From Rhodobacter sp. (GTDB lineage: Bacteria > Pseudomonadota > Alphaproteobacteria > Rhodobacterales > Rhodobacteraceae), in the NCBI GenBank assembly GCA_030066215.1, contig JASJCA010000034.1, positions 1 through 64,000 on the forward strand: DNA of 64,000 bases, read 5' to 3'. The translations under genes were made by a program, and so were the position numbers. The notes beneath the pieces were generated by a model. It made no database searches. It worked only from the letters and a program-made list of their open reading frames with translations, and had not been told where the DNA came from. How positions within the stretch are numbered: the stretch's first letter is position 1; each line of letters begins with the position of its first letter. Shown piece by piece: positions 1 through 8,548 of the stretch.

Positions 1-1184
1 TGGCGCTGGCCTGGGCGGGTGGCGTCTGGGCGCATGGGTTGACCGGGCTGGCGCGGGTCGATCCGGCGGGCTCGGCCGTGCAGGACGTGGGCGGCGGGGT
101 CGAGCTTGTCCTGGCGCTGTCGCAGCCGGTGCCCTACCGTGTCTTCACGCTCGACGCACCGCCGCGGCTGGTGCTGGATTTCTCGGAAGTGGCGTGGGAC
201 GGCCTCGACGCCGGCGCCTTCGACCGGGCCGAGGCGGTCTCGGCGGTGGCGGTGGGCGCCGTGCGGCCGGGCTGGTCGCGCATGGTTCTTGAACTGACCG
301 CGCCCCTGGCGGTGCGCGAGGCCGGGATGGCGACCGGCGACGGCGCGGTGGTCCGGGTCGGCCTTCACGAAGTTGGCCTGGAGGCCTTTGCGGCGGTCGC
401 CGGCGCACCTGACTCAGCGCTCTTCCGCTTGCCTGAGCCCGTGCGCGACCTGCCGCCGCCGCGGCGCCGTCCGGTGGGCGACCGGCCGGTGGTGGTGGCG
501 CTCGACCCCGGCCATGGCGGCATCGATCCGGGCGCGGAGCGCGGCGGCGTCGTCGAGGCCGAGCTGATGCTGACCTTCGCGCGCGAGCTGCGCGAGGTTC
601 TGCTGCGCGCCGGGTTCGAGGTGGTGATGACCCGCGACGCCGACATCTTCGTGCCGCTCGAGGCGCGGCAGTCGCTGGCGCGGGCCCAGGGCGCGGACGT
701 CTTCTTGTCGCTGCACGCCGACGCCATCGCCGAGGGGCGGGCCAGCGGGGCCACGATCTACACCCTGGCCGAGACCGCCAGCGACATCGCGTCGGAAAAA
801 CTGGCCGAACGGCACGACCGGGCCGATCTGCTGGCGGGCGTGGACCTGAGCGATCACGACGACGAAGTGGCGGGCGTGCTGATGGATCTCGCACGCGTTG
901 AGACGGCGCCGCGGTCGGACCGGCTGGCGGATGCGCTGGTGCAGGGGCTAAGCCAGAACATCGGCCGGCTGCATAAGCGGCCGCGGCTCGAGGCGTCGTT
1001 TTCGGTGCTGAAGGCGGCGGACCTGCCGTCGGTGCTGATCGAGCTGGGCTTTATGTCGTCGGAACGCGATCTGCAAAACCTCGTCTCGCCTGAGTGGCGC
1101 GCCAAGGCGGCCTTGGGCATCCGCGATGCGCTGCGGGTCTGGGCGGCGGACGACGCCGCAGAGGCGGCGCTGCTCAGGCAGTGA
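1..1184 (+). CDS. N-acetylmuramoyl-L-alanine amidase (AMIN + Amidase_3), 5' end outside window
   Basis: Periplasmic zinc amidase that cleaves the stem peptide from MurNAc in peptidoglycan, as in cell separation. The reading frame is open from base 3 and runs into a residual signal peptide (ALAWAGGVWAHG), so the true start lies before the window; the TTG at 39 is not a convincing start. About 100 residues resemble an AMIN domain, then a Pro/Arg linker, then the catalytic domain with the expected zinc/acid residues: His in DPGHGG, Glu in VVEAEL, His in SLHADA and Glu in IELGF. It precedes mrcA, an arrangement common in Rhodobacteraceae (known gene order). Function is confident; the AmiC-type label is inferred. 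Confidence 0.9.
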   Translation, partial: ALAWAGGVWAHGLTGLARVDPAGSAVQDVGGGVELVLALSQPVPYRVFTLDAPPRLVLDFSEVAWDGLDAGAFDRAEAVSAVAVGAVRPGWSRMVLELTAPLAVREAGMATGDGAVVRVGLHEVGLEAFAAVAGAPDSALFRLPEPVRDLPPPRRRPVGDRPVVVALDPGHGGIDPGAERGGVVEAELMLTFARELREVLLRAGFEVVMTRDADIFVPLEARQSLARAQGADVFLSLHADAIAEGRASGATIYTLAETASDIASEKLAERHDRADLLAGVDLSDHDDEVAGVLMDLARVETAPRSDRLADALVQGLSQNIGRLHKRPRLEASFSVLKAADLPSVLIELGFMSSERDLQNLVSPEWRAKAALGIRDALRVWAADDAAEAALLRQ

Positions 1185-1186
1185 GT

Positions 1187-1792
1187 TCAGGCCGTGCCGC
1201 GGCGGCGGGCCATCCAGATTGTATGCCCCTTGCAGTCGGGGTCCTCGGGCTGGAAGCGCAAGAGCTCGAACCCATGTTCGGCCAAGAGCGCCTTGTAGTC
1301 CTCGGGCGCGAGGCTGGCATGATAGACCGGTTCGCCCTGGACCGCGCCGATGGGTTCGCCGGCGCGGGGCCCGGCAGTGAACATCAAGACGGCGCCGGGG
1401 GCGGCATGGGCGGCGAAGACCGGGAACATCGCGCGCTGATCGGCCGGCGCGAGGTGGAAGAAGCTGTTCCAGGCCAGGATCGCGTCGAAGCTCTGCCCCA
1501 GGTCGAGCCCGCGCATGTCGGCATGGACCGCCGTTGCCTCGGGCAGGTTCTCGCGGAAAAGCGAGATCATCGCGGCCGCCCCGTCGACGCCGGTCACCTT
1601 GCAGCGCCGCTCGGCAAGATAGGCGGCGATCGGTTGCCCGGCGCCGCAGCCCAGATCGAGCACCCGGCGCGGCGGACGGGTATGATTCAGCATCCTGTCG
1701 AGCCAGCGCCGCTCGAATAGCGTGCGGTCGCGGTGGCGGGCGAAGGCGTGGGCGACGCGGTCGTAGGTGGGCAGGATGTCTTCGGGGCGCAT
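1187..1792 (-). CDS. class I SAM-dependent methyltransferase
   Basis: 201-residue methyltransferase. The SAM-binding motif I is VLDLGCGAG at residues 44-52, followed by an acidic VTGVD loop and a DAILAWNSFFHL motif IV/post-IV region. The substrate cannot be told from sequence. The ATG at 1792 is preferred because the upstream 20 residues are low-complexity Arg/Pro/Ser and lie outside the domain. It is antisense to its neighbours, ends 2 bases from the convergent amidase stop, and interrupts the usual amidase-mrcA pair, so it looks like an insertion in an otherwise conserved block (inference). Confidence 0.82.
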   Translation of the reverse strand: MRPEDILPTYDRVAHAFARHRDRTLFERRWLDRMLNHTRPPRRVLDLGCGAGQPIAAYLAERRCKVTGVDGAAAMISLFRENLPEATAVHADMRGLDLGQSFDAILAWNSFFHLAPADQRAMFPVFAAHAAPGAVLMFTAGPRAGEPIGAVQGEPVYHASLAPEDYKALLAEHGFELLRFQPEDPDCKGHTIWMARRRGTA

Positions 1793-1929
1793 GGGGCGGC
1801 TGCTAGGCGTCTTCCAGCCCCGGCGCAAGCGGATCGGTGCGGATCGGCGCACAGCTGCTCGCGGGGGCTTTTGACCCTGCCCGGCGGCGGGCGTATATTG
1901 CCGCCAGAGGCTTATCCCGGGGGCAGTGC

Positions 1930-4446
1930 ATGCTGCGGTACATCCTGTCGTTTTTCGGCGCGATCTTCAGTTGGGTCACCATCGGGGCGGTGATGGCGGC
2001 GCTGACGGTGGGCGCGATCTTCTGGATGTACGGGCGCGATCTGCCGAACCACGAACAGTTGGCGCAATACGCCCCGCCGACGATATCCCGGATCTATTCG
2101 GGTGAAGGACGGATGATGGACGAGTTCGCGCGCGAACGCCGGCTCTACTCGCCCATCGAAGAGATTCCAGACCTGGTCAAACAGGCCTTCATCAGCGCCG
2201 AGGACAAGAATTTTTATCTGCACAAAGGCTATGACCCGCGCGGCATGGTGGCCGCTGGGCTCGACGCGCTGCGGGGCGGGCGGCTGCGCGGCGCCTCGAC
2301 CATCACTCAGCAGGTGATGAAGAACTTTCTGCTGTCCTCGGACCGCTCGGCGGAGCGCAAGATCAAGGAGTTGATCCTGGCCTCGCGGCTGGAAGAAACG
2401 CTGTCGAAGGACAAAATCCTCGAGCTTTATCTCAACGAGATCTTCCTGGGCCAGAACTCGTTCGGGGTGGCCGCGGCGGCGCAGAGCTATTTCAACAAGA
2501 CGCTGAGCGAGCTCAATGCGGCCGAGGCGGCCTATCTGGCCAGCCTGCCGAAATCGCCCTCGAACCGGCATCCCGTGCGCAATCGCGACGACGCGGTGTT
2601 CTGGCGCGACAACACGCTGCGCGAGATGTTCGAAAACGGCTATATCGACTCGGCTGCGTACCAGGACGCCAAGGCCTCGCCGCTGATGACAGTGCAGGGC
2701 GGCGACTACGAGCCGTTCAAGAAGTCGCTGCCGCCGCGGGATTATTTCACCGACGAGATCCGCCGCCAGCTCAGCCGCAACGACCAGTTCGGCGAGGACG
2801 AGTTCTTCACCGGCGGGCTGTCGATCCGGGCGACCATCGATCCCGAGTTGCAGCGCGAGGCGGCCAAGGCCCTGCGCGCGGGGCTAGAGCGGTTCGACCG
2901 TGGCATCGGCCGGTGGCGCGGCACGCGATTCAAGATCGCCGAGGACAAGCTTGGCGACGAGGCGGCCTGGCGCGAGGCCTTGCGCGAGATCGACGTTAGC
3001 CGTGACATCGCGGGCTGGTATCCGGCCGTGGTGCTGGGCGTCGAGGACCAGCAGCTTCGGATCGGCATCGAGGAGGTCGAAGAGACCGAGGCCGAGCCCT
3101 TCGTGGTGCCGCGCAAGGACATCGCCTGGATCAAGGGCGATTTCTTCGAGAATTTCGAGGTTGGCGACGTGGTGCATGTGCGCCGGATGACCTCGGACGA
3201 CGACGGCAGCTTCATCCGCTGGACCTTGCGCCAAATCCCCGACGTCCAGGGCGGATTCATGGCGATGGATGTGCATACCGGCCGGGTTTTGGCGATGCAG
3301 GGCGGGTTTTCCTACCAGCATTCGGTGTTCAACCGCGCCACCCAGGCGACGCGGCAGCCGGGCTCGTCGTTCAAGCCCTTCGTCTATGCCACCGCGCTCG
3401 ACAGCGGGTTTTCGCCCGCCACCATCGTGATCGACGCCCCGATCGAGGTCGAGACCGGCGCCGGGGTCTGGCGGCCGACCAATGCGTCTAAGCAGTTTTA
3501 TGGGCCGACGCCCTTGCGCACCGGGATCGAGCGGTCGCGCAACCTGATGACGGTGCGGCTGGCGCAAGAAATTGGCATGGACACGGTCGCGGGCTACGCC
3601 GAGCGCTTCGGCGTCTACGACCGGCTGCAGCCGTTTTTGGCCAATTCGCTCGGCAGCCAGGAAACCACGCTGATGAAGATGGTGGCGGCCTATGCGATGT
3701 TCGCCAATGGCGGCGAACGCATCGAGCCGACACTGGTCGACCGGGTGCAGAACCGCTGGGGCGAGACGGTCTATCGCCACGACCAGCGGATCTGCGAGGA
3801 CTGCCAATTCGCCTCGCTGGATCCGGGGCTGGCGCCGCGCATCACCTCGAACCGCTCACGCGTGATGGACGCGATCACCGCGTACCAGCTGACCTCGATG
3901 ATGCAGGGCGTGGTGCAGCGCGGCACCGCGGCCGGCAAGGTCAAGCTGGGCGTGCCGGTGGCGGGAAAGACCGGCACCACCAACGATGCCAAGGACGTCT
4001 GGTTCATCGGGTTTACCTCGAACATCGTGGCGGGCTGCTATATCGGCTATGACCGGCCGCGCTCGATGGGGCGCGGCGCCTCGGGCGGCGGCATGTGCGG
4101 GCCGGTCTTCAACCAGTTCATGAAGGTCGCGACCGAGAAATACGGTGGCGGCAAGTTCGCCGTGCCGCCGGGCGGCTATTTCATCAAGATCGACCGTTAC
4201 ACCGGGGCGCGGCTGCCGAATTCGGCCTCCGGTCCGCATGTGGTGGCCGAGTATTTCCGCGAAGGCGAGGAGCCCTTGTTTGGGATCATGTTCGACGGCG
4301 GCTTTGCCATGGGCGCCAACCTGCCGCTGTTTTCGCCCGGCGAGGACGTGGCGGGCGGGCGCCAGATCCGAACCTCGGAGGGCGACGTCGTGGTGATACC
4401 GAAGAAGGCGGATTTCGGCACGCTGAGCTCCGGCGGGCTTTATTAG
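1930..4446 (+). CDS. mrcA: class A penicillin-binding protein 1A
   Basis: Bifunctional peptidoglycan glycosyltransferase/DD-transpeptidase of 838 residues anchored in the inner membrane. One N-terminal membrane segment spans about residues 8-34. The glycosyltransferase domain has catalytic Glu91 in SAEDKNFY and a STITQQVMKN motif. An OB-like insert follows, then the transpeptidase with S479-x-x-K482 (SSFK), SRN, and KTGTT at 680-684. The ATG at 1930 begins directly before the membrane helix; an upstream in-frame start would add 31 non-hydrophobic residues and is unlikely. Length and motifs fit PBP1A (PBP1a/MrcA family). It polymerises lipid II strands and cross-links them. Confidence 0.95.
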   Translation: MLRYILSFFGAIFSWVTIGAVMAALTVGAIFWMYGRDLPNHEQLAQYAPPTISRIYSGEGRMMDEFARERRLYSPIEEIPDLVKQAFISAEDKNFYLHKGYDPRGMVAAGLDALRGGRLRGASTITQQVMKNFLLSSDRSAERKIKELILASRLEETLSKDKILELYLNEIFLGQNSFGVAAAAQSYFNKTLSELNAAEAAYLASLPKSPSNRHPVRNRDDAVFWRDNTLREMFENGYIDSAAYQDAKASPLMTVQGGDYEPFKKSLPPRDYFTDEIRRQLSRNDQFGEDEFFTGGLSIRATIDPELQREAAKALRAGLERFDRGIGRWRGTRFKIAEDKLGDEAAWREALREIDVSRDIAGWYPAVVLGVEDQQLRIGIEEVEETEAEPFVVPRKDIAWIKGDFFENFEVGDVVHVRRMTSDDDGSFIRWTLRQIPDVQGGFMAMDVHTGRVLAMQGGFSYQHSVFNRATQATRQPGSSFKPFVYATALDSGFSPATIVIDAPIEVETGAGVWRPTNASKQFYGPTPLRTGIERSRNLMTVRLAQEIGMDTVAGYAERFGVYDRLQPFLANSLGSQETTLMKMVAAYAMFANGGERIEPTLVDRVQNRWGETVYRHDQRICEDCQFASLDPGLAPRITSNRSRVMDAITAYQLTSMMQGVVQRGTAAGKVKLGVPVAGKTGTTNDAKDVWFIGFTSNIVAGCYIGYDRPRSMGRGASGGGMCGPVFNQFMKVATEKYGGGKFAVPPGGYFIKIDRYTGARLPNSASGPHVVAEYFREGEEPLFGIMFDGGFAMGANLPLFSPGEDVAGGRQIRTSEGDVVVIPKKADFGTLSSGGLY

Positions 4447-4502
4447 AAGCGGCTGACCCGACTGCTGCGAAAAAGGCCTTGAATTGTTTGAAAACATTCG
4501 CC

Positions 4503-4533
4503 TTGACCTCAGGTTTACTTGAGTATGCAGGAT
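4503..4533 (+). promoter_or_regulatory. SoxR/MerR-type operator with overlapping -35
   Basis: TTGACC at 4503-4508 overlaps a dyad CCTCAGGTTTACTTGAGT at 4507-4524, which matches 15 of 18 positions of the classical SoxR box CCTCAAGTTAACTTGAGG. With the 19-bp spacer typical of MerR-family promoters, the -10 would be CAGGAT at 4528-4533, which is poor. It sits 41 bases before the ATG of the small gene at 4565. No soxR gene is in the window. Confidence 0.5.
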
Positions 4534-4564
4534 CCCTATTCCATCACCGGAAAGGATTGCTTTC

Positions 4565-4873
4565 ATGATCTACCACGTGACCGCTGACCTTAAGGCAGAA
4601 ACCGCTGCAGAGCTCTTCGCCAAACTCACAGACGGCTCGATTGCAAATCAGCGGCCGGATGGGCCTGAGTTGGTGGCGTCGATGAAGCGCGCCGTGGTCA
4701 ACTCAGAAGGCAAAGTAGAGTGGAGCGAGATGTGCTTTTGCCCGAGCCCGCTTTATCACGAGCGCACGACAGTGCTCGACCTGCATTTCGACGACATAAC
4801 CACAGAACCGATCGAAGCTCACGACGCGTATGAAGGCACGCCGTTTATGGAGCACCTGCGTGCGCTTACTTGA
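4565..4873 (+). CDS. conserved-looking hypothetical protein, 102 aa
   Basis: I do not recognise this family. It encodes a soluble, acidic 102-residue protein with no signal peptide or membrane segment. Two Cys lie in a CFCPSPL stretch near the middle, and the C-terminus is rich in Asp/Glu/His. A good ribosome site (GGAAAGGA, 4549-4556) precedes the ATG. Its own promoter region contains a SoxR-box-like dyad, so induction by redox-cycling compounds is plausible but inferred. It is inserted between mrcA and prfB, which are usually close neighbours. Confidence 0.75.
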   Translation: MIYHVTADLKAETAAELFAKLTDGSIANQRPDGPELVASMKRAVVNSEGKVEWSEMCFCPSPLYHERTTVLDLHFDDITTEPIEAHDAYEGTPFMEHLRALT

Positions 4874-4965
4874 AGACCGGGCGCAAAACGCCCAGGCGGC
4901 AGCGCTTGCTGCCATGTGCCGCCGTTGGTATCACCGCGGTCCAAGCAGGACATGCGAGACCCGCC

Positions 4966-6093
4966 ATGCGCGCCGAGACGCAGAACACCGTTGATGCCAT
5001 TGAGAAGTCACTGGGGCTGTTGCGCCAGCGGATGGACTGGGACACCGCGCAGCACCGGCTGGAGGAATTCAACGCGCGTGTCGAGGATCCGGGCCTTTGG
5101 GACGAGCCCGACAAGGCCCAAAAGCTGATGCGCGACCGGCAGACGCTGGTCGATGCGATTGAGACCTACGAGGGCATCGCCCGTGACCTCAGCGACAATG
5201 TCGAGCTGATTGAGCTTGGCGAGGCCGAAGACGACGCCGAGGTCGTGGCAGAGGCCGAGGCGGCGCTGAAGCGGCTTGCGACCCGCGCGGCGAAGAAGGA
5301 GATCGAGGCGCTGCTCGACGGCGAGGCCGACGGCAACGACACGTTTCTGGAGATCAACTCGGGCGCCGGCGGCACCGAGAGCTGCGACTGGGCGGCGATG
5401 TTGGCGCGGATGTATGTGCGCTGGGCGGAAAAGAAGGGCTACAAGGTCGAACTGCAATCCGAGAGCGCCGGCGAAGAGGCCGGGATCAAGTCGGCGGCCT
5501 ACAAGATCTCGGGCCCGAACGCCTATGGCTGGCTGAAGACCGAATCGGGCGTGCACCGGTTGGTGCGGATCTCGCCCTTCGATTCCTCCGCCCGGCGACA
5601 CACCTCGTTTTCCTCGGTCTGGGTTTATCCGGTGGTCGACGACGACATCGAGATCGAGGTGAACCCCGCCGATATCCGGGTCGACACCTACCGATCAAGC
5701 GGCGCCGGCGGCCAGCACGTCAACACCACCGATTCGGCGGTGCGGATCACCCATATGCCCACCGGGATCGTGGTAACCTCGTCGGAAAAGTCTCAGCACC
5801 AGAACCGCGACATCGCGATGAAGGCGCTGAAATCGCGGCTTTATCAGATGGAGCTCGACCGCCGCAACGCGGCGATTGCGGAGGCGCACGAGGCCAAAGG
5901 CGAGGCCGGCTGGGGCAACCAGATCCGGTCTTACGTCTTGCAGCCCTATCAGATGGTCAAGGACCTGCGCACTGCCCACGAGACCAGCGACACGCAGGGC
6001 GTTCTGGACGGCGATCTCGACGGGTTCATGGCGGCGACGCTGGCGCTGGATGTTGCGGGCAAGTCGCGCGCCGAGGCCACGGCGGAGGAGTAA
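4966..6093 (+). CDS. prfB: peptide chain release factor 2
   Basis: RF2, 375 residues, recognises UAA/UGA and triggers peptide release on the ribosome. The codon-recognition tripeptide SPF is at 203-205 and the catalytic GGQ at 248-250 (GAGGQHVN). The frame is continuous from the ATG at 4966, so there is no programmed +1 frameshift of the E. coli kind. The ATG at 4966 was chosen because the first residues ([16 protein letters not shown]) begin the normal RF2 N-terminus; the extra upstream 32 residues are Arg-rich and atypical. Confidence 0.96.
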   Translation: MRAETQNTVDAIEKSLGLLRQRMDWDTAQHRLEEFNARVEDPGLWDEPDKAQKLMRDRQTLVDAIETYEGIARDLSDNVELIELGEAEDDAEVVAEAEAALKRLATRAAKKEIEALLDGEADGNDTFLEINSGAGGTESCDWAAMLARMYVRWAEKKGYKVELQSESAGEEAGIKSAAYKISGPNAYGWLKTESGVHRLVRISPFDSSARRHTSFSSVWVYPVVDDDIEIEVNPADIRVDTYRSSGAGGQHVNTTDSAVRITHMPTGIVVTSSEKSQHQNRDIAMKALKSRLYQMELDRRNAAIAEAHEAKGEAGWGNQIRSYVLQPYQMVKDLRTAHETSDTQGVLDGDLDGFMAATLALDVAGKSRAEATAEE

Positions 6094-6097
6094 TCCG

Positions 6098-6232
6098 GCG
6101 GAGCGGGCCTGACGGCCCGCGCTGGTTTCTTTGCGCCGCGCGTTCCGCGCGTTGCGGTGGGCCGGCCACTGGCCGGCAAAGGCCGCGGGTGCGGCCTGCC
6201 TTCGGCGGGCGTATTGCAGACGAGAAGAAGGA
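6098..6232 (-). repeat. dispersed GC-rich palindromic intergenic element, copy 1
   Basis: Read on the minus strand, this stretch resembles copies at 26579-26680 and 62665-62770. Shared parts are a CCTTCTTCTCGTC..GCAA-like start, a central GC-rich hairpin, a CGCGGAACGCGCGGCGCA-like arm and a GCGCGGGCCGTCAGG-like end. Inside it are two perfect hairpins: GCGGGCC-TGAC-GGCCCGC at 6103-6120, ten bases after the prfB stop and followed by a T-rich GGTTTCTTT, and GCCGGCC-ACT-GGCCGGC at 6161-6177. Confidence 0.6.
6103..6130 (+). terminator. hairpin with T-rich tail after prfB
   Basis: A perfect 7-bp stem with a TGAC loop is followed by CTGGTTTCTTT. It is positioned as a terminator for prfB, but the U-tract is interrupted, so efficiency is uncertain. 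Confidence 0.5.
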
Positions 6233-6242
6233 GGGGCGGGGG

Positions 6243-7646
6243 GTGTCGGAAATCATGGGGCTCTCGGGCATGGAGCTGTCGGCGCGGATGGCCCGGGGCG
6301 CGATGTCGGCGGTCGAGGTGATGCGGGCCGCGCTCGACCGGATCGCGGCGGTCAATCCGGACGTAAACGCCATCGTGTCGCTGCGCGACGAGGACGTGCT
6401 TTTGGCGGAGGCGGCGACGGCGGATGCGGGGCCGCGGCGCGGGTGGCTGCACGGCATGCCTCTGGCCGTGAAGGACGTGGTCGCGACCGCGGGGATCCGG
6501 ACGACCTGGGGCTCGCCGCTTTATGCCGATTTCGTGCCGGACCGCGACGATCTTCTGGCGGCGCGGCTGCGCGCGGCCGGGGCGATCCTGATCGGCAAGA
6601 CCAACACGCCCGAGTTCGGCTTCGGCGCGCATTCCTACAACCCGGTCCACGGGGTGACGCGCAATCCCTACGGCCCGGACCGCACCGCGGGCGGGTCGTC
6701 CGGTGGGGCCGGGGCGGCGCTGGCGACCCGCATGGTGGCGGTCGCCGACGGCTCGGACGCGATGGGGTCGCTGCGCAACCCGGCCGGGTGGAACAACGTC
6801 TACAGCTTGCGGCCGACCTACGGGCTGGTGCCGGGCGAGCCGCAGGGCGAGATGCTGCTGCATCCCTTGGTGGCGGCGGGGCCGATGGCGCGGTGCGTCG
6901 CCGATCTGGCCGCGCTGGTGCAGGTCATGGCGGGTCCGGACCCGCGGGTGCCGGACGGGCGGGTGTTCGAAGCCGGCGATCTGCGCGCGGACGTGGCCGG
7001 ACGGCGGATCGGTTGGCTCGGCGATTGGGGCGGTGCTTGGCCGGTCGAGGCCGGTATTCTGGAGCTCTGTCGCGGGGCCTTGAAGGTTTTCGAGGACCTG
7101 GGATGCGTGGTCGAGCCCGTCGCCGCGCCGTTTCCGGCCGACCGGCTGTGGCAAAGCTGGACCACGCTGCGGTCTTGGGCGGCGGTGGGCAAGCAGGGGT
7201 TGCTCTATGCCGATCCGAAAACCCGGGCGCATCTGAAGCCCGAGCTGATCTGGGAAATCGAGCGCGGCCACGCCCTGACCAACGCCGAAATCCTGGCGGC
7301 AAGCGCGATTCGATCGGAGTGGTTCCGCGCGGCGGCGGCGCTTTTCGGGCGCTTCGACGCGCTGGTCCTGCCCTCGGCGCAGGTCTGGCCGTTCCCGGCG
7401 GACTGGGAGTGGCCGAAGGCGATCGACGGCCACGCAATGGACACCTACCACCGCTGGATGGAGGCGATGATCCCGGTCAGCTTGATCGGGCTGCCCTGCA
7501 TCACCCTGCCAGCGGGGTTCGGCGCGGCGGGGCTGCCGATGGGCCTGCAGGTCTTCGGGCCCGCCTGGTCGGACCGCCAGCTTCTGCAGCTGGGGCAGGG
7601 CTATCACGATGCGACCGATTGGCCCGCCAGGCGCCCGCCGCCTTGA
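6243..7646 (+). CDS. amidase-signature family enzyme
   Basis: 467-residue hydrolase of the amidase signature family (GatA/fatty-amide-hydrolase type), which cleaves amide bonds with a Lys-cisSer-Ser triad. Here the triad is K77 (LAVKDVV), S152 (GGSSGG) and S176 (GSLRNPAG). The GTG at 6243 is preferred because a strong GAAGGAGG lies about 9 bases upstream; upstream in-frame residues run into the intergenic repeat. It lacks GatCAB partners nearby and is probably a stand-alone amidase; the substrate is unknown. Confidence 0.88.
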   Translation: MSEIMGLSGMELSARMARGAMSAVEVMRAALDRIAAVNPDVNAIVSLRDEDVLLAEAATADAGPRRGWLHGMPLAVKDVVATAGIRTTWGSPLYADFVPDRDDLLAARLRAAGAILIGKTNTPEFGFGAHSYNPVHGVTRNPYGPDRTAGGSSGGAGAALATRMVAVADGSDAMGSLRNPAGWNNVYSLRPTYGLVPGEPQGEMLLHPLVAAGPMARCVADLAALVQVMAGPDPRVPDGRVFEAGDLRADVAGRRIGWLGDWGGAWPVEAGILELCRGALKVFEDLGCVVEPVAAPFPADRLWQSWTTLRSWAAVGKQGLLYADPKTRAHLKPELIWEIERGHALTNAEILAASAIRSEWFRAAAALFGRFDALVLPSAQVWPFPADWEWPKAIDGHAMDTYHRWMEAMIPVSLIGLPCITLPAGFGAAGLPMGLQVFGPAWSDRQLLQLGQGYHDATDWPARRPPP

Positions 7647-7688
7647 TTGATCTTGGTCAAAGAGCGGCGCGTGTGCTCTGATTAGCCT
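7647..7688 (+). promoter_or_regulatory. FnrL/FNR-like box and putative promoter
   Basis: TTGATCTTGGTCAA at 7647-7660 matches the FNR/FnrL consensus TTGAT-N4-ATCAA with one mismatch. With class II spacing (22 bp after the box) the -10 would be TAGCCT at 7683-7688, which is weak. It lies directly before the DUF2189 gene and overlaps the end of the amidase region. Confidence 0.5.
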
Positions 7689-7714
7689 TGGGCGCCAAGG
7701 GAGGAGAGGACGCT

Positions 7715-8494
7715 ATGGTAGAGACCGCCGCACCGCAGGCCTCGCCGCTGCCGCAGATCGGCAAGGTGACGGTGGAAGAGCTCTACCTTTCGCTACGCGC
7801 GGGCTGGTGGGATTTCCGCCGCGCGCCGGCCTTCGGTCTGTTCTTTTCCGCCGTCTACGTGGTGACCGGGCTGGTGCTGGTGATGCTGGGGGCCGGAACG
7901 GTGGCATGGACGCTGATGCTGTCCTTGGGCTTTCCTCTGGTCGGGCCCTTTGCGGCGGTCGGGCTCTACGAGGTGTCGCGACGGTTGGAGGACGGCGAGC
8001 CGCTGGTCTGGGGGGAGATTCTCGGCGTGGTGGTGCGCGAAAAGGACCGCCAGATCCCCTGGGCCGGGGCGATCATCGTGATCTACTTCCTGTTCTGGTC
8101 GTTTCTGGCGCACATGATCTTCGCCCTCTTCATGGGGCTGTCGGTGATGACGAACGCGACCTCGTCCTACGAGATCTACTTGACCTCGAACGGCATGACG
8201 ATGATCGCCGTCGAGGTGTTGGTCGGCGCGGTCTTTGCCTTCGTGCTGTTCGGCCTGACGGTCGTGAGCCTGCCGCTTCTGCTGGAAAAGGAGGTCGATT
8301 TCATCTCGGCGATGCTGTTGAGCTTTTCCATGGTGCGTCGCAACTTGCCGGTGATGCTGGTCTGGGCCTTTCTGATTGCAGCACTTCTCTTCTTGGGCAT
8401 GCTGCCCTATTTCCTGGGTCTCTTCGTGATCCTGCCGGTGTTGGGGCACGCGACCTGGCACCTCTACCGACGTGCGCTCTACGAGCCGGTGTGA
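7715..8494 (+). CDS. DUF2189 multi-pass membrane protein
   Basis: 259-residue inner-membrane protein with about six hydrophobic segments, resembling the DUF2189 family; no biochemical function is established for the family. The ATG at 7715 follows a strong GGAGGAGAGG site. The N-terminal 35 residues are hydrophilic and cytoplasmic, followed by paired helices near 45-90, 115-150, 165-205 and 215-250. An FnrL-like box upstream suggests oxygen-responsive expression (inference). It stands alone and converges with the MFS gene at 8549. Confidence 0.8.
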   Translation: MVETAAPQASPLPQIGKVTVEELYLSLRAGWWDFRRAPAFGLFFSAVYVVTGLVLVMLGAGTVAWTLMLSLGFPLVGPFAAVGLYEVSRRLEDGEPLVWGEILGVVVREKDRQIPWAGAIIVIYFLFWSFLAHMIFALFMGLSVMTNATSSYEIYLTSNGMTMIAVEVLVGAVFAFVLFGLTVVSLPLLLEKEVDFISAMLLSFSMVRRNLPVMLVWAFLIAALLFLGMLPYFLGLFVILPVLGHATWHLYRRALYEPV

Positions 8495-8548
8495 GCGATG
8501 TCCCGGGTGGGATGCTATCTAGTTCTCAGAGAGTGACGGGAAAAAAGT

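Noticed and set aside
2742-3807. Long antisense open frames inside mrcA and many other genes
   Set aside because: These are GC-rich shadow frames, rich in Arg/Pro/Ala and lacking domains; the sense genes explain them.
4966-5100. Programmed frameshift in prfB
   Set aside because: The RF2 frame is continuous with no in-frame UGA near the start.
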